From positions 4,385,001 to 4,449,000 of the forward strand of contig NZ_CP010978.1 of assembly GCF_000271665.2 (NCBI RefSeq): a DNA stretch of 64,000 nucleotides, written 5' to 3'. Source of the stretch: Pelosinus fermentans JBW45 (GTDB lineage Bacteria > Bacillota > Negativicutes > DSM-13327). The notes below the pieces were generated by a model, which made no database searches, was not told the origin of the DNA, and saw only the letters and a list, made by a program, of their open reading frames with translations. Position 1 is the stretch's first letter, and each line of letters begins with the position of its first letter. A program made the translations under genes and the position numbers. Below, one piece after another: positions 1 to 7,947 of the stretch.

Positions 1-256
1 ACATGTCCATCAAATGAACGAAACTAGTTTTACCGTGCCCACGCACGGCCATAATACGGCCGGCAATTCTTGCTGATTGACCTTCTAATTGTTCAAAATT
101 AGCAAGTACTTCATTAGCATGGATCGTAACATCATATTTACGAGCAAAAGGTTCAATTCCCTGTGCTTCAAATGCTGTCATTTTTTCTCGACGAACACGC
201 ATCAGTTCATTTAATTCTTCACTTTTTTCAATTTCTTGATTCTGCACTTCTGTCAT
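1..256 (-). CDS. lysS: Lysyl-tRNA synthetase, N-terminal part (runs off window)
   Basis: The reverse-strand reading starts at an ATG at 256 with a GGGGAGAAAG ribosome binding site just upstream and reads open to base 1. The first 85 residues hold a charged N-terminal helix, then a phrase like RRxKMxAFExxGIEPFA and the start of an OB-fold anticodon-binding domain (GRIMAVRGHGKTSFVHL), which is typical of class II lysyl-tRNA synthetase. The enzyme charges tRNA-Lys with lysine in the cytoplasm. The catalytic domain lies outside the window. It follows greA on the same strand by about 50 bases, a pairing common in Bacillota, so the two are probably co-transcribed. Confidence 0.93.
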   Translation of the reverse strand, partial: MTEVQNQEIEKSEELNELMRVRREKMTAFEAQGIEPFARKYDVTIHANEVLANFEQLEGQSARIAGRIMAVRGHGKTSFVHLMDM

Positions 257-307
257 TTTATGCTTTCTCCCCTAACTCGTCCATTTTGGCATTTTAAAAG
301 AAGAATA

Positions 308-790
308 TTATAAATTGCGTTTAATATCAATTACTTCATATTTTAAAATACCAGCTGGCACATTTACCTCAACAATACTGCCAATCTTTTGACCCAAGAT
401 TGCTTGCCCTACAGGTGATTCATTCGAAATTTTAAATTCAACTGGATCAGCCTCTGCTGAGCCAACAAGAGTATATTCAAATTCATCACCAAATTCTAAA
501 TCTTTTAAAACAACTGTAACCCCAATGGATACTACATCAGTTTTAATTTCCTGTTCATCAATGACCTTGCTGTTTCGGAGCATCTTTTCCAATGTTATGA
601 TTTCGCCCTCAATAAAGGCTTGTTCATTTTTTGCATCCTCATATTCGGAATTTTCACTGATATCACCAAATTCAATAGCTTGTTTAATTCTTTCAGCGAC
701 TTCCCGACGACGCACGGATTTTAGATATTCAAATTTCTGCTCTATCTTCTTTAATCCTTCTGCAGTGAGAATAAATTGCTTTTCAGCCAT
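308..790 (-). CDS. greA: Transcription elongation factor GreA
   Basis: This 160-residue protein has the normal GreA length. Residues 1-75 form the antiparallel coiled coil, with the [13 protein letters not shown] stretch near residue 42 that carries the acidic tip; residues 83-158 form the FKBP-like C-terminal domain, including a [12 protein letters not shown] motif. GreA enters the RNA polymerase secondary channel and stimulates cleavage of backtracked transcripts. The ATG start has GGAGAG eight bases upstream. It lies directly upstream of lysS. The 225 bases before the next upstream gene hold only a weak hairpin and, by inference, the greA promoter, which I could not place with confidence. 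Confidence 0.97.
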   Translation of the reverse strand: MAEKQFILTAEGLKKIEQKFEYLKSVRRREVAERIKQAIEFGDISENSEYEDAKNEQAFIEGEIITLEKMLRNSKVIDEQEIKTDVVSIGVTVVLKDLEFGDEFEYTLVGSAEADPVEFKISNESPVGQAILGQKIGSIVEVNVPAGILKYEVIDIKRNL

Positions 791-915
791 GCTTTCTGCT
801 CTCCTTTTATTTTGATTCTTAACGATTTATCTTATTCTAGGTATAGTCCCTTTTGCTACTACAAAATCATCAAAAATTGCAATAATTAAATATCGATCTA
901 CGAGACAATATAAAT

Positions 916-940
916 AGTGCCAAGTGAATAACTTGACACT
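916..940 (-). terminator. Weak hairpin, possible terminator after the reductase-like gene
   Basis: Two 10-base arms (916-925 and 931-940) pair with one mismatch around a 5-base loop. It lies 75 bases past the stop of the upstream gene on the minus strand and is followed by only a partial T-rich stretch, so termination is uncertain. Confidence 0.3.
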
Positions 941-1014
941 TTTGGCAGCAGGTCAGAAGCCCAACTTAATATGCACTTAATTATAGGTATAAACATCCTA
1001 TTTGTCAATGATTT

Positions 1015-2109
1015 CTAACCAATTCCTCTCTTCTGTTCTTGTTTATTAATAACTACATTTGCTTTAATCGTTGCAATTTCATCTGCTGTAATTGCTTTTT
1101 CGAAACTGCGAAAACCAGCTAATTTAAAACCATGCTTTTTAGCTAAGTTCTCAATTGTTTCTACCTGCTTTACTGTTAAGTCTCGACCTAACGTAAAGTT
1201 TTCATACCGCTGCTCTAAAGACAAAATCATCGTTTCTGCCATACATGCATAGGCCGTACCATCGGGAAAACCAAAATTCAATCCAAAATTAACATCTCCA
1301 GGGACCTCAACGACTCCACCTTCAATTACTAATATATCGTTGCGCATTTGTGCCACACGCCGGGAAACATTCCGCGGTCTGGCTACATCACAAACAATTG
1401 CGCCTGACTTTAAATCTTCTGGTTCAATAATACTGTCTACTGCACTTGTTACGGCAATAATAATATCAGCTGACTTTAAAGCAGATTTAGTATTTGCAGT
1501 TACTTTTGCAGCTAAACCTGTTTTACGCAAAATTTGTTCAGCAAGTTTTTCCAACTTCTCTTCGTTGCGTGCAGCTAATGTTAAGTATCGAACCTCCCTT
1601 GCTAAGATTTGAGCACAAGCTGCACCAATAGAACCAGTCGCACCTAAAACTAATACGTTGGCTCTTTCTAAATCAATACCCATAATTTTAGCAGCTTGCC
1701 TCGTACCTTCAAGAGCAGTGGCAACAGTATAGCTATTCCCTGTCGTTACAGCAATATTTAAGTTCTTGGCAACAGTAATACCTGCATCTCCTACAATTGA
1801 GGTAAAAGCACCTAAGCCAACGATTTTTGCACCTAGCTTTTCTGCTACTTTTCCTGCTTTGATTATCTTCTCAACAACATATTTTTCAGGCATCTCTACC
1901 ATTTGCTGCGACGTTAAAGGACATGTAACAAACCAACCTTCACCTTGAGATGATGTTGATTGTATCCCTGTAATATGTGAAGTTTTAAAAGGGGGAAGAT
2001 ATTTGAGTACTCCCTCAACTAAACTATCTGGCCAATTCTTGGTAAATGCAAATTTTCGACTAACATCTTTAACAGTGAGCGGATGTAAGACAAAGGCAAA
2101 TTTTTCCAT
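1015..2109 (-). CDS. Dehydrogenase related to cyanobacterial acyl-ACP reductase (AAR-like, COG5322 type)
   Basis: This 364-residue protein resembles cyanobacterial long-chain acyl-ACP reductase in motif order: GAFTSI near residue 100, TTGNSYT near 122, the Rossmann loop GATGSIG at 156-162, an AARNEEKL phrase and a GGVVE motif. A cysteine at residue 288 sits in ACMAETM, the position I recall as the catalytic cysteine of AAR (ACFAEAM there). AAR reduces acyl-ACP to fatty aldehyde with NADPH; whether this protein does so is inference. The ATG at 2109 is chosen because AAAGGAG lies nine bases upstream; an in-frame ATG at 2127 is itself part of that site. It is the last gene of a tight three-gene set. 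Confidence 0.75.
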   Translation of the reverse strand: MEKFAFVLHPLTVKDVSRKFAFTKNWPDSLVEGVLKYLPPFKTSHITGIQSTSSQGEGWFVTCPLTSQQMVEMPEKYVVEKIIKAGKVAEKLGAKIVGLGAFTSIVGDAGITVAKNLNIAVTTGNSYTVATALEGTRQAAKIMGIDLERANVLVLGATGSIGAACAQILAREVRYLTLAARNEEKLEKLAEQILRKTGLAAKVTANTKSALKSADIIIAVTSAVDSIIEPEDLKSGAIVCDVARPRNVSRRVAQMRNDILVIEGGVVEVPGDVNFGLNFGFPDGTAYACMAETMILSLEQRYENFTLGRDLTVKQVETIENLAKKHGFKLAGFRSFEKAITADEIATIKANVVINKQEQKRGIG

Positions 2110-2123
2110 GAAATATTCTCCTT

Positions 2124-3029
2124 TCAATCAGAAAGCCGCTTAATTCGCGGCATAATCTCTAATTCCTTCAAAATACGTCCATAGTCCACCGCCGTAATTT
2201 CTTCTGGACGTTTACCTAATAAAGTAACCAAAATAGCTTCTAATACATTTGTCCCTAATGAGCGACCACCAATTTCCGGTGTCGTCGTGATCAATGTTTT
2301 TACTCCCCGGTCGCGAAGCAATTCTTCATCTTTTTGAGTAACAGTATTGGTAATAACAGATTTCCCCTTTAAGCTCGCTGGCATGAATCTCCGAATAAAG
2401 TGAAAATCTCCTGCTATGAATTCTGCTTGTTCAAAATATTGACTGAAACGCGGAATATTTTGCGTTTGCTTTTCACCTGTAGGATAAAACATTTCAATTG
2501 GCAGTCTCGTTATAATAGGCGCTATCACCCGCGCCAATATTGCCAAAGTCCCCAAATTACGAATTGGAATAGGCAATCCTAAGCCAAATAACAAATCACC
2601 GAATACCACTTGGCTGCCTGCAGCTATTAATTCTTCTGCTAAACCAAATCGATCTACTGCACAAACAACTAAAACCTGCTTATCATTAAAGGTTATGCCT
2701 TCTTTTTCTTTCAAATGTTGTACGACTCTTCGTTCAAGAGTATTTTTAACACCACTCCCATCAACAATGGGAGTATGTTTAGCTGCTGCAGCAATTCGGG
2801 CTGACTCTTTAAAAGTGTATCTTTTCTTTCCAGCATATATGTATAAGTCTGTACCACCCATGCCAAATGCATCTACTTTGCCATCTAGTTCCTTAATTAA
2901 TTGTATAGCCTTATTTTTATCTCCATCTGTTCCTATCCGCTCAATGGAAAACATTTCTCCACCAAATTCGGTCATAGCCTGATGGTCGCGCTTTGACGAC
3001 CCCAAACTAATACTGATAACTCGCTTCAT
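2124..3029 (-). CDS. Protein of the family named quinate 5-dehydrogenase, function uncertain
   Basis: About 301 residues starting at an ATG at 3029, with GGGAG ten bases upstream; a longer in-frame start would run into the preceding gene. From memory, close relatives in Negativicutes are annotated quinate 5-dehydrogenase, but I see no classical GxGxxG Rossmann loop; the nearest glycine clusters are GMGGTD near residue 80 and a GSGVKNT phrase near 107. The C-terminal half contains TTTPEIGGRSLGTNVLEA. It begins 16 bases after the HTH gene and ends 15 bases before the reductase-like gene, so the three are almost certainly one transcript. The enzymatic name should be treated as provisional. Confidence 0.6.
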   Translation of the reverse strand: MKRVISISLGSSKRDHQAMTEFGGEMFSIERIGTDGDKNKAIQLIKELDGKVDAFGMGGTDLYIYAGKKRYTFKESARIAAAAKHTPIVDGSGVKNTLERRVVQHLKEKEGITFNDKQVLVVCAVDRFGLAEELIAAGSQVVFGDLLFGLGLPIPIRNLGTLAILARVIAPIITRLPIEMFYPTGEKQTQNIPRFSQYFEQAEFIAGDFHFIRRFMPASLKGKSVITNTVTQKDEELLRDRGVKTLITTTPEIGGRSLGTNVLEAILVTLLGKRPEEITAVDYGRILKELEIMPRIKRLSD

Positions 3030-3045
3030 AATATGTATACTCCCT

Positions 3046-3570
3046 CTATGATCTAAACAACTGCTGCACAATACTTTTAATACTCTCTGGATCTACATAT
3101 TTATTCTCTGCAATGGGAGATTCGCCAATTTGTATACCAATAACTTCCTTATCCAATAGGGTCTCCATTAATTTAATTCTTAGATTTGAACCTAATATAA
3201 TAACAATGTCATAGTTACGCAATGTAGCGATGATTTCCATAATGGTGTTAAAAAGACCTATACCGCTTTTTTTCTGTACAAAATCCCAGCGTTCCTGTTC
3301 CGACAGCAGGAAAGAATAATCAATTCCTTCCTGTCTAGCCATTAATCGCAGCTCTTCGCAATTCTCAATAGGAAAGCCAACTAAAGCCACTTTTCCACCC
3401 TTTCGAACTTCTCCTAGTGTTTCCAATTTAGAAATAACGGTTCGGTCGATACCAACACGATTAGCGACTTCCTGCTGAGAAAAACCCTGGCTGCGTAAAT
3501 TGAACATTTCATCGATGATCTGGTTGACCTTTTGGCGATTTATAATCTTTTCACCAATCCGCAATAACAT
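3046..3570 (-). CDS. HTH-containing regulator of the reductase-like cassette
   Basis: A 174-residue protein with a helix-turn-helix of the XRE/sigma-70-region-4 kind at about residues 29-50 (FSQQEVANRVGIDRTVISKL). The remainder is an alpha/beta domain with phrases such as KVALVGFPIENCEEL and DIVIILGSNLRIK, which could bind a small ligand. The first gene of the three-gene cassette, it is preceded by a 24-bp perfect palindrome centred near 3668, about 85 bases upstream of the start. By inference it senses a ligand and controls itself and the two enzymes. I do not recognise the ligand-binding domain. Confidence 0.65.
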   Translation of the reverse strand: MLLRIGEKIINRQKVNQIIDEMFNLRSQGFSQQEVANRVGIDRTVISKLETLGEVRKGGKVALVGFPIENCEELRLMARQEGIDYSFLLSEQERWDFVQKKSGIGLFNTIMEIIATLRNYDIVIILGSNLRIKLMETLLDKEVIGIQIGESPIAENKYVDPESIKSIVQQLFRS

Positions 3571-3655
3571 CTGCTATCCTCTCCTACATTACATCCCAAT
3601 GCAAACTCAATCTGTTATATGATGAATATTGATTTATCTAATCTAATATATAGTA

Positions 3656-3679
3656 TATGTGCACAAGGTTGTGCACATA
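3656..3679. promoter_or_regulatory. Perfect 24-bp palindrome, candidate operator for the HTH regulator
   Basis: Two 11-base arms (3656-3666 TATGTGCACAA and 3669-3679) are exact reverse complements around GG. No T-run follows on either strand in the right place for a terminator. Its position between dusB and the HTH gene suggests an operator. Confidence 0.5.
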
Positions 3680-3739
3680 CATATTTTAGCATTTTTTTTC
3701 GAATTTAACAAATATAAATAAGCCAACCCACCGTTACTA

Positions 3740-4693
3740 TTACGAAAACTGCTTCAATACAGCAATAAAATCGTCTTTGCTCACCGCTTGATTAAATTTT
3801 AGACGCAGTTCAGCGGAATGAGGCATTCCTTTTGTATACCATGCTCCATGACAGCGCATTTCTCTAACTCCGATATATTCACCCTTATGTTCCACTAACA
3901 TATCTAAATGCCTTAACAATAGAGAAAAACGATCCTCCACACTCGGTGGCGGTAAAATCTCTCCTGAGGCTAAATAATGGGTTATTTGACGAAATATCCA
4001 AGGATTTCCTTGTGCTCCACGCCCCACCATTATGGCATCGCAGCCCGTTTGATCCATCATTTTCTCCCCATCATAAGGCGTACGAATATCCCCATTACCA
4101 ATTACGGGTATCACTACACTCTCTTTAACTTGGCGTATAATATTCCAATCGGCCTCACCTGTATAAAACTGTTCTCTAGTACGACCATGAACAGCAATTG
4201 CAGCAATTCCTGCCTTCTCAGCCAGCTTAGCCATCTCTACTGCATTTACAGAGTCTTCACTCCATCCCTTGCGAATTTTAACGGTAACCGGTACATGTAC
4301 GGCTTTTACTACACTCGCCATAATCTGATATGCCAAATCTGGCTGGCACATTAAAGCACAGCCGCTGCCGTTTTTCGTAATTTTGGGAGTTGGACAGCCC
4401 ATGTTAATATCAATAATATCAGCACCTGATTTTTCGACATGGATTGCAGCTTTTGCCATACTATCCGGATCGGAACCAAATATTTGCATAGCCACCGGGC
4501 GTTCCCGTTCATCAATTTCAAGCATATGCAAGGTCTGGCAATTCTCATATAATAAACCTTTATCACTGACCATTTCGGAATACACCAAACCACAGCCCAT
4601 TTCTTTAGCCAATAGCCGAAAAGGCAGATCTGTAACACCAGCCATCGGGGCTAGAATTACAGGATTATCTAATTTAATATTACCAATTTGCAT
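3740..4693 (-). CDS. dusB: tRNA-dihydrouridine synthase
   Basis: A 317-residue flavoprotein that reduces uridine to dihydrouridine in the tRNA D-loop using FMN and NADPH. The N-terminal LAPMAGVTDLPFR (residues 14-26) and the MGCPTPKITKNGSG segment with the catalytic cysteine at residue 100 are diagnostic of the Dus family; HGRTREQFYTGEADW and GNGDIRTP are FMN/substrate motifs of the TIM barrel. Length and motifs fit the DusB subgroup. It lies between coaX and the HTH cassette, all on minus. The ATG start matches the family N-terminus. Confidence 0.95.
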   Translation of the reverse strand: MQIGNIKLDNPVILAPMAGVTDLPFRLLAKEMGCGLVYSEMVSDKGLLYENCQTLHMLEIDERERPVAMQIFGSDPDSMAKAAIHVEKSGADIIDINMGCPTPKITKNGSGCALMCQPDLAYQIMASVVKAVHVPVTVKIRKGWSEDSVNAVEMAKLAEKAGIAAIAVHGRTREQFYTGEADWNIIRQVKESVVIPVIGNGDIRTPYDGEKMMDQTGCDAIMVGRGAQGNPWIFRQITHYLASGEILPPPSVEDRFSLLLRHLDMLVEHKGEYIGVREMRCHGAWYTKGMPHSAELRLKFNQAVSKDDFIAVLKQFS

Positions 4694-4727
4694 ACGCTAA
4701 CTACTCCTTACTAAAATTTAAAAAAGG

Positions 4728-4800
4728 TGGACACACGAAGCGCACGAAGGTCCCCCATAAAACATCTTCGTGTTCTTCGTATATCTTCACAACTTTGCGT
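4728..4800. repeat. Divergent copy of the ACCGCAAAGRCGCGAAGG intergenic repeat
   Basis: The stretch contains ACACGAAGCGCACGAAGG and, on the far side, CTTCGTGTTCTTCGT, the same head-to-head GAAG/CTTC arrangement as the clearer copies at 11.3, 21.9 and 33.8 kb. The match is loose. Confidence 0.4.
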
Positions 4801-4856
4801 TTCAACGTTTATTCTAAAAACCTATACGTTCTATATTGTATTTAAATTAAAATTGA

Positions 4857-4910
4857 TACTTGGTACTCGCCGCCTGGCTGAAAACCAAGCACCCCTCCAA
4901 GTACCAAGTA
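4857..4910. repeat. Inverted repeat in the coaX-dusB spacer
   Basis: TACTTGGTACT at 4857-4867 is exactly complementary to 4900-4910 across a 32-base loop. It has no T-run, lies 17 bases past the coaX stop, and looks like a dispersed extragenic palindrome rather than a terminator. Confidence 0.5.
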
Positions 4911-4926
4911 CCTATCATCCATTTGT

Positions 4927-5691
4927 CTATCTATTAAGATCGTAAATAATTCGTAATCCTTCTAATGTTAAAAAATGTTCCACAGCATTAATTACAGAAG
5001 TTTCTTGTGCAATCAGGTTAGCTAAGCCACCTGTTGCTATAACATAAGCATCTTGATCCATTTCTTCTTTCATTCGTTTGACAATTCCCTCGACCTGTCC
5101 AACAAATCCATAAATAATACCGGACTGCATGCTAGTAACTGTATTACGGCAAATAACACTTTTCGGTTTAACCAGCTCAATCCGCGGTAATTTAGCTGCT
5201 CTTTGGAATAGAGCCTCAGTAGAAATACCAATACCAGGAGAGATAGCACCACCTAAATAATCACCATTTTCACCAATGACACAGAAGGTAGTTGCTGTAC
5301 CAAAATCAACAATAATAAGAGGACCACTATATTTATGATGTGCAGCAACTGCATTTACAATACGGTCAGCTCCTACTTCTCGGGGATTTTCGTATTTGAT
5401 AAAAATACCAGTTCTAATACCAGCCCCTACCACTAGGGGCTCCACCTTAAAATACCGTTGGCACATTTTGACCAAGGGTACAACAAGAGGCGGTACTACG
5501 GAGGAAATGATAACCTCAGAAATATCTTTGATACTAAGTCCACCATAAGCAAACAGATTATTAATTAACATCCCATACTCATCGCCTGTTTTTTGCCTAT
5601 CAGTTGACACCCGCCAATGTTGTAATAATTCTTCCCCTTCGTATGCTCCAAGTACTATATTGGTATTACCTATATCAAACACTAATAGCAT
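4927..5691 (-). CDS. coaX: Type III pantothenate kinase
   Basis: This 254-residue ASKHA-fold kinase phosphorylates pantothenate, the first step of coenzyme A synthesis. The N-terminal DIGNTN (residues 6-11) is the phosphate-1 loop, GADRIVNA is the pantothenate-binding GxDR motif, and [10 protein letters not shown] is the second phosphate/adenosine motif. Length agrees with the family. The ATG has GGGAGG nine bases upstream. It follows birA by 190 bases on the same strand, a pairing common in Bacillota. Confidence 0.96.
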   Translation of the reverse strand: MLLVFDIGNTNIVLGAYEGEELLQHWRVSTDRQKTGDEYGMLINNLFAYGGLSIKDISEVIISSVVPPLVVPLVKMCQRYFKVEPLVVGAGIRTGIFIKYENPREVGADRIVNAVAAHHKYSGPLIIVDFGTATTFCVIGENGDYLGGAISPGIGISTEALFQRAAKLPRIELVKPKSVICRNTVTSMQSGIIYGFVGQVEGIVKRMKEEMDQDAYVIATGGLANLIAQETSVINAVEHFLTLEGLRIIYDLNR

Positions 5692-5882
5692 CGAGTCTAG
5701 CCTCCCATTGTAAAATTACGTAAAAACTCAAGATAAAACCCACACATGACAGTATATAAACAGTTCGTCATCCTGTCAACATATTATAAAGGAAGACTTT
5801 GACTTAACCAGTATTCTTTCTAGTATAACTATATTATTGCAACTTATTTATACAAAGGAAAAGATATCACTTTTAGATTTAC

Positions 5883-6872
5883 TCAAAGCAGGTTTTTACT
5901 GCGAGGCCGTATGGAAACATCACCAGCAATAATCTTCTCTATCCTGCCTTCTATTTCAACCAGCAATGCTCCGTCCTTATCAATATCTACTGCCAAACCG
6001 CTAGACTTTTCACTTGCCCCAATGATATCCACAGTTTGTCCTAAGGTAACAGAAAGCTCACGCCATTCATCCAGCATTTCTACAAAGCCATGCTGAATCA
6101 CTTTATGATATTCTTTTTCCAAGGCAGATAAAATCTCCTGTAATAAAGGTAATCGTGGTATCGGCTTATCGGCTGCAACAGATAGAGAAGTGGCGATTTG
6201 CCTAAGTTCTAAAGGAAATTCCTCTTGACTAATATTCACATTAATTCCCATACCAATTACTACATGATTAATCGCATCCATTTCAGCATTCATTTCTGTC
6301 AAAATACCAACTATTTTTTTTCCTTCATATAAAATGTCATTAGGCCATTTTATGCCACATTGCACCTGAGTAACGCTTCGAATCGCTTTTGTTACGGCCA
6401 CGGCAGCCAGCAGCGTACACTTCGGTGCATCATAAGGGTGAAAGGGAGGCCTTAATACCACAGATAGCCAAATACCTTTACCTGCAGGAGAAAACCAACT
6501 GCGAGATATTCTGCCTCGACCGCCATTTTGCATTTCCGACAGTACAATAGCTCCTTCATGACATCCTAAATTAGCTTGTTTCTTTGCTTCATTGTTAGTA
6601 GAGTCAATATTCTCAAGGTAAAAGATTTCCTTTTGTCCTAAGGTCTTAGTCTGTAGCTGATCACGAATTTCATCAGGCAATAAAAAATCAGGTACACCTT
6701 TTAGTCGATAACCGCGGCGAGGATGAGCTTCTATTTCATATCCCCCTTGCTTAAGAGTTTGGATATGTTTCCAAATCGCGGTTCTAGATACTGCCAGCTG
6801 CCTGCTAATTTCTTCACCTGATAGATATTCATTTGAATAATTACGCAACATATTTAAAATGCTAGTACGCAC
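5883..6872 (-). CDS. birA: Biotin-[acetyl-CoA-carboxylase] ligase and biotin repressor
   Basis: A 329-residue bifunctional BirA. Residues 1-60 form a winged helix (LSGEEISRQLAVSRTAIWKHI), which marks the repressor-type enzyme. The catalytic domain carries the biotinyl-AMP loop GGRGRISRSW at residues 117-126, a KWPNDIL motif near 175 and a C-terminal SH3-like segment. It makes biotinyl-5'-AMP and transfers biotin to carboxylase carrier proteins. The start is a GTG with AGGAGAG upstream. A sigma-A promoter lies 35-65 bases before it. Confidence 0.95.
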   Translation of the reverse strand: MRTSILNMLRNYSNEYLSGEEISRQLAVSRTAIWKHIQTLKQGGYEIEAHPRRGYRLKGVPDFLLPDEIRDQLQTKTLGQKEIFYLENIDSTNNEAKKQANLGCHEGAIVLSEMQNGGRGRISRSWFSPAGKGIWLSVVLRPPFHPYDAPKCTLLAAVAVTKAIRSVTQVQCGIKWPNDILYEGKKIVGILTEMNAEMDAINHVVIGMGINVNISQEEFPLELRQIATSLSVAADKPIPRLPLLQEILSALEKEYHKVIQHGFVEMLDEWRELSVTLGQTVDIIGASEKSSGLAVDIDKDGALLVEIEGRIEKIIAGDVSIRPRSKNLL

Positions 6873-6908
6873 GGTGCACTCTCCTTGTCTTTCATCATTA
6901 TTAATTCC

Positions 6909-6938
6909 ATAATAGTCTTCTCGTTAACCTCTTGTCAA
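6909..6938 (-). promoter_or_regulatory. Sigma-A promoter of birA
   Basis: On the minus strand TTGACA (6933-6938) is followed after 18 bases by TATTAT (6909-6914), a near-consensus vegetative promoter about 37 bases before the GTG start. Confidence 0.6.
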
Positions 6939-6957
6939 TCTAGTACTTTGTCAGCTT

Positions 6958-7082
6958 TAAAACGGTAGGATAATAGCGAGGCTATTTTTCGCAACACAAG
7001 GCGGAGGAGGGAAGCATACCGGGAGTATGCCGACCGACGACAACGAAGGGGTGCGGAGAATAGACCGTTAGTATCCGTAATG
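6958..7082. repeat. GC-rich intergenic repeat-like element with an internal hairpin
   Basis: Within the 397-base gap between birA and the response regulator, this segment has a purine-rich strand bias unlike its surroundings. The ends are imperfectly inverted (AACGGT...CTATTTTTCGC against GCGGAGAATAGACCGTT), and the centre holds an exact GCATAC/GTATGC hairpin. The look is that of a mobile non-coding element (MITE or REP type). Only one copy lies in the window, so the repeat status is inference. Confidence 0.45.
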
Positions 7083-7178
7083 AACTGCAGAAGATATAAA
7101 GGGGGTATGCTCTGTGCCCTGTGGGTAACATTCCTACTAAAAATTACCTATTGACTTTTCTTATTCCATTCTCCATGA

Positions 7179-7206
7179 TTGACTTATTATCCTCATGATA
7201 TATACT
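7179..7206 (+). promoter_or_regulatory. Sigma-A promoter of the two-component operon
   Basis: TTGACT (7179-7184), 16 bases, then TATACT (7201-7206), 64 bases before the response regulator start. Confidence 0.65.
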
Positions 7207-7269
7207 ATTAGAATATTAGTAATGGTAAAAAAATACTGCTTTTAAATATTAATCGATAGAGGTGAGCAT

Positions 7270-7947
7270 ATGTCTATCAAAATTTTAGTAGCTGACGATG
7301 AACCTGCTATTTGTGAAGTCGTAAAACTATATTTGGAGAAGGAGGGTTTTATTGTTTATACGGCTGAAGATGGTGATATTGCCATTGCCATAGAAACAAA
7401 AGAACAGCCTGACTTATTAATCCTTGATGTGATGTTACCAAAACTATCAGGCTGGGATATTTGTCAAACCATTCAACGTTCCGTACCGGTTATATTCTTG
7501 ACGGCTAAAAGCGCCGAATCCGATAAGATCACTGGTTTTTCCTTGGGAGCGGATGACTATATTACAAAACCCTTCAGTCCTAAAGAATTAGTAGCGAGAA
7601 TTAAAGCAGTATTGCGCCGCAGCGGCTTATTACAACAAAATGGAGTTACCTTAGATTTTAATGAGCTCTCTATTAATCCTGCATCACAAGGAGTCGAGTG
7701 CAACGGACATTCAGCCGCCCTATCTCCTAAAGAATTTGAACTGTTATTTTTTCTCGCCCGCCACCCCCAGATTGCATTCTCTCGGGAGCAACTCCTTACA
7801 AATGTGTGGGGTTATGACTTTGACGGAGATGACCGTACAGTAGATGCAACCATTAAGCGTCTGCGCCAGAAATTACATAATTCAAATTATAGCTACATTC
7901 ATACGGTATGGGGAATCGGTTATAAATTTGAGGTACTAGGCAAATGA
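7270..7947 (+). CDS. OmpR-family response regulator
   Basis: A 225-residue two-domain regulator. The receiver domain (1-118) has the acidic pair DD at 9-10, the phospho-acceptor Asp53 in LILDVMLP and the conserved lysine in DYITKPFSP. The C-terminal winged helix (about 125-223) has the OmpR pattern LSPKEFELL, a VWGYDFDGDDRTVD turn and IHTVWGIGYKF. The ATG has GAGGTGA upstream. The stop overlaps the kinase start by 4 bases (ATGA). A likely target is the secreted-protein gene at 9430, whose promoter has two 11-bp direct repeats, the usual arrangement for OmpR-type dimers. Confidence 0.93.
   Translation: MSIKILVADDEPAICEVVKLYLEKEGFIVYTAEDGDIAIAIETKEQPDLLILDVMLPKLSGWDICQTIQRSVPVIFLTAKSAESDKITGFSLGADDYITKPFSPKELVARIKAVLRRSGLLQQNGVTLDFNELSINPASQGVECNGHSAALSPKEFELLFFLARHPQIAFSREQLLTNVWGYDFDGDDRTVDATIKRLRQKLHNSNYSYIHTVWGIGYKFEVLGK

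Noticed and set aside
525-815. Plus-strand open frame opposite greA
   Set aside because: It is fully antisense to a strongly conserved gene and has no ribosome site or family resemblance.
2124-3029. Firm assignment as quinate 5-dehydrogenase
   Set aside because: The name is common for the family but no clear nucleotide-binding loop or shikimate/quinate site is visible, so only a provisional call is given.
4727-4945. Open frame in the coaX-dusB spacer
   Set aside because: It runs through repeat-like and hairpin sequence and into the coaX 3' end; composition is not coding-like.
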